A stretch of DNA of 11,483 bases, from the NCBI GenBank assembly GCA_964452465.1, contig CAYVMD010000056.1, positions 1-11,483 of the forward strand. The letters are read 5' to 3'. The position numbers and the translations under genes were made by a program. The notes beneath the pieces were generated by a model. It was not told the DNA's origin. It saw only the letters and a program-made list of their open reading frames with translations, and searched no databases. Positions 11,059-11,483 of the stretch are shown piece after piece. The stretch comes from CAYVMD01 sp964452465 (lineage in GTDB: Bacteria; Armatimonadota; JACIXR01). Position 1 is the first letter of the stretch; each line of letters starts with the position of its first letter.

Positions 11059-11483
11059 TCAGGGATTCAAACTCCCCATCTTATAGCCCTCGATGTCCAG
11101 GGTTATATATTTAAAGCCAATCCCCTTTAACCTTTCCCTTATCTCCTCCTTCCTCTCCCAGAGCCTCTCCAAATCCCCCTTGGGCACCTCGATCCTTGCC
11201 AACCTTCCTTCCTCGTGGCACCTCACCCTTACTTCCCTTATCCCCAAAGATCTCAGGAACCCCTCCGCCTCGTCTATCATCCTTAGCTTCTCCCAGGTTA
11301 TCTTCTGCCCGAAGGGAATGCGGGAAGCAAGGCAAGGGGAGGAGGGCTTGTCCCAGAAGGGAAGCCCCATCTCAAAAGCCAACTCCCTCACTTCTTTCTT
11401 CCCCATCCCCCCCTCCGCCACGGGCCTCCTCACCCCCAACTCCTCCCTGGCCTTGACTCCGGGCCGGTAATCGGAGAAATCGG
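11059..11483 (-). CDS. larE: LarE-like ATP-dependent sacrificial sulfur transferase, C-terminal part (5' end beyond the window)
   Basis: About 140 C-terminal residues are visible; the frame is open to the window edge, so the PP-loop ATPase half is outside. The fragment starts DFSDYRPGVKAREELGV and contains WDKPSSPCLASRIPFG and then LARIEVP, the characteristic C-terminal half of LarE. In Lactobacillus plantarum LarE a cysteine in this loop (Cys176) gives up its sulfur to the nickel-pincer cofactor precursor; here one Cys (codon at 11334-11332) occupies the PCLASR loop, and the three-Cys iron-sulfur variant is not evident. No larA, larB or larC is in view. Instead it heads an operon with ThiF-like, MoaD/ThiS-like and Thi4 proteins, so its sulfur may serve thiazole synthesis or the carrier. 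A TTG at 11439 is internal and not a credible start. Confidence 0.85.
   Translation of the reverse strand, partial: DFSDYRPGVKAREELGVRRPVAEGGMGKKEVRELAFEMGLPFWDKPSSPCLASRIPFGQKITWEKLRMIDEAEGFLRSLGIREVRVRCHEEGRLARIEVPKGDLERLWERKEEIRERLKGIGFKYITLDIEGYKMGSLNP

Noticed and set aside
1..11483. Insertion sequence, prophage, tRNA or rRNA genes
   Set aside because: No transposase, integrase or phage-like protein, no terminal repeats around a gene, and no tRNA-like cloverleaf or rRNA sequence was recognised.

Overview
The window looks like chromosomal DNA from a free-living bacterium, probably thermophilic and uncultured. Bacterial identity rests on PrmA, the lipid II flippase MurJ, an HD-GYP protein, sigma-70-type promoters (three perfect TATAAT boxes) and strong AGGAGG ribosome sites. 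Frequent AGG and ATA codons, GTG/TTG starts, an archaeal-type peroxiredoxin, a DPSL-type ferritin and a Thi4-type thiazole synthase suggest a thermophile that shares genes with archaea. The phylum cannot be fixed from the sequence.

Left part (1-4482). A plus-strand run holds the end of a sugar phosphate isomerase/epimerase-like TIM barrel, a stand-alone HD-GYP protein that starts in an ATGA overlap, and PrmA. PrmA converges with dapA (minus strand) across a hairpin that contains both stop codons. A 401-bp gene-free region separates dapA from the divergent murJ; it holds a dapA promoter, several palindromes and repeated copies of an 8-bp motif.

Middle part (4486-8452), all minus strand. It encodes a leucine dehydrogenase-like amino acid dehydrogenase, a sulfatase-like hydrolase with a golvesin/Xly-type C-terminal domain, and a two-gene oxidative-defence operon (peroxiredoxin, then DPSL-like ferritin). 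A near-consensus promoter overlapped by a 17-bp AT-rich palindrome precedes that operon. The leucine dehydrogenase promoter lies inside the end of the sulfatase gene, with its -10 box containing the sulfatase stop codon.

Right part (8512-11483) is the most interesting. It is a tight minus-strand operon: larE-like sulfur transferase (truncated by the window), ThiF/MoeB-like E1 enzyme, MoaD/ThiS-like sulfur carrier, Thi4 thiazole synthase, and a DUF6775/archaemetzincin-like protein whose catalytic motif is broken. Thi4 keeps a cysteine at the position of the sacrificial Cys of yeast Thi4 and sits beside three sulfur-handling proteins. That suggests a hybrid route in which sulfur reaches Thi4, or recharges its cysteine, by protein carriers. 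This is inference, but the gene order and residues are read directly.
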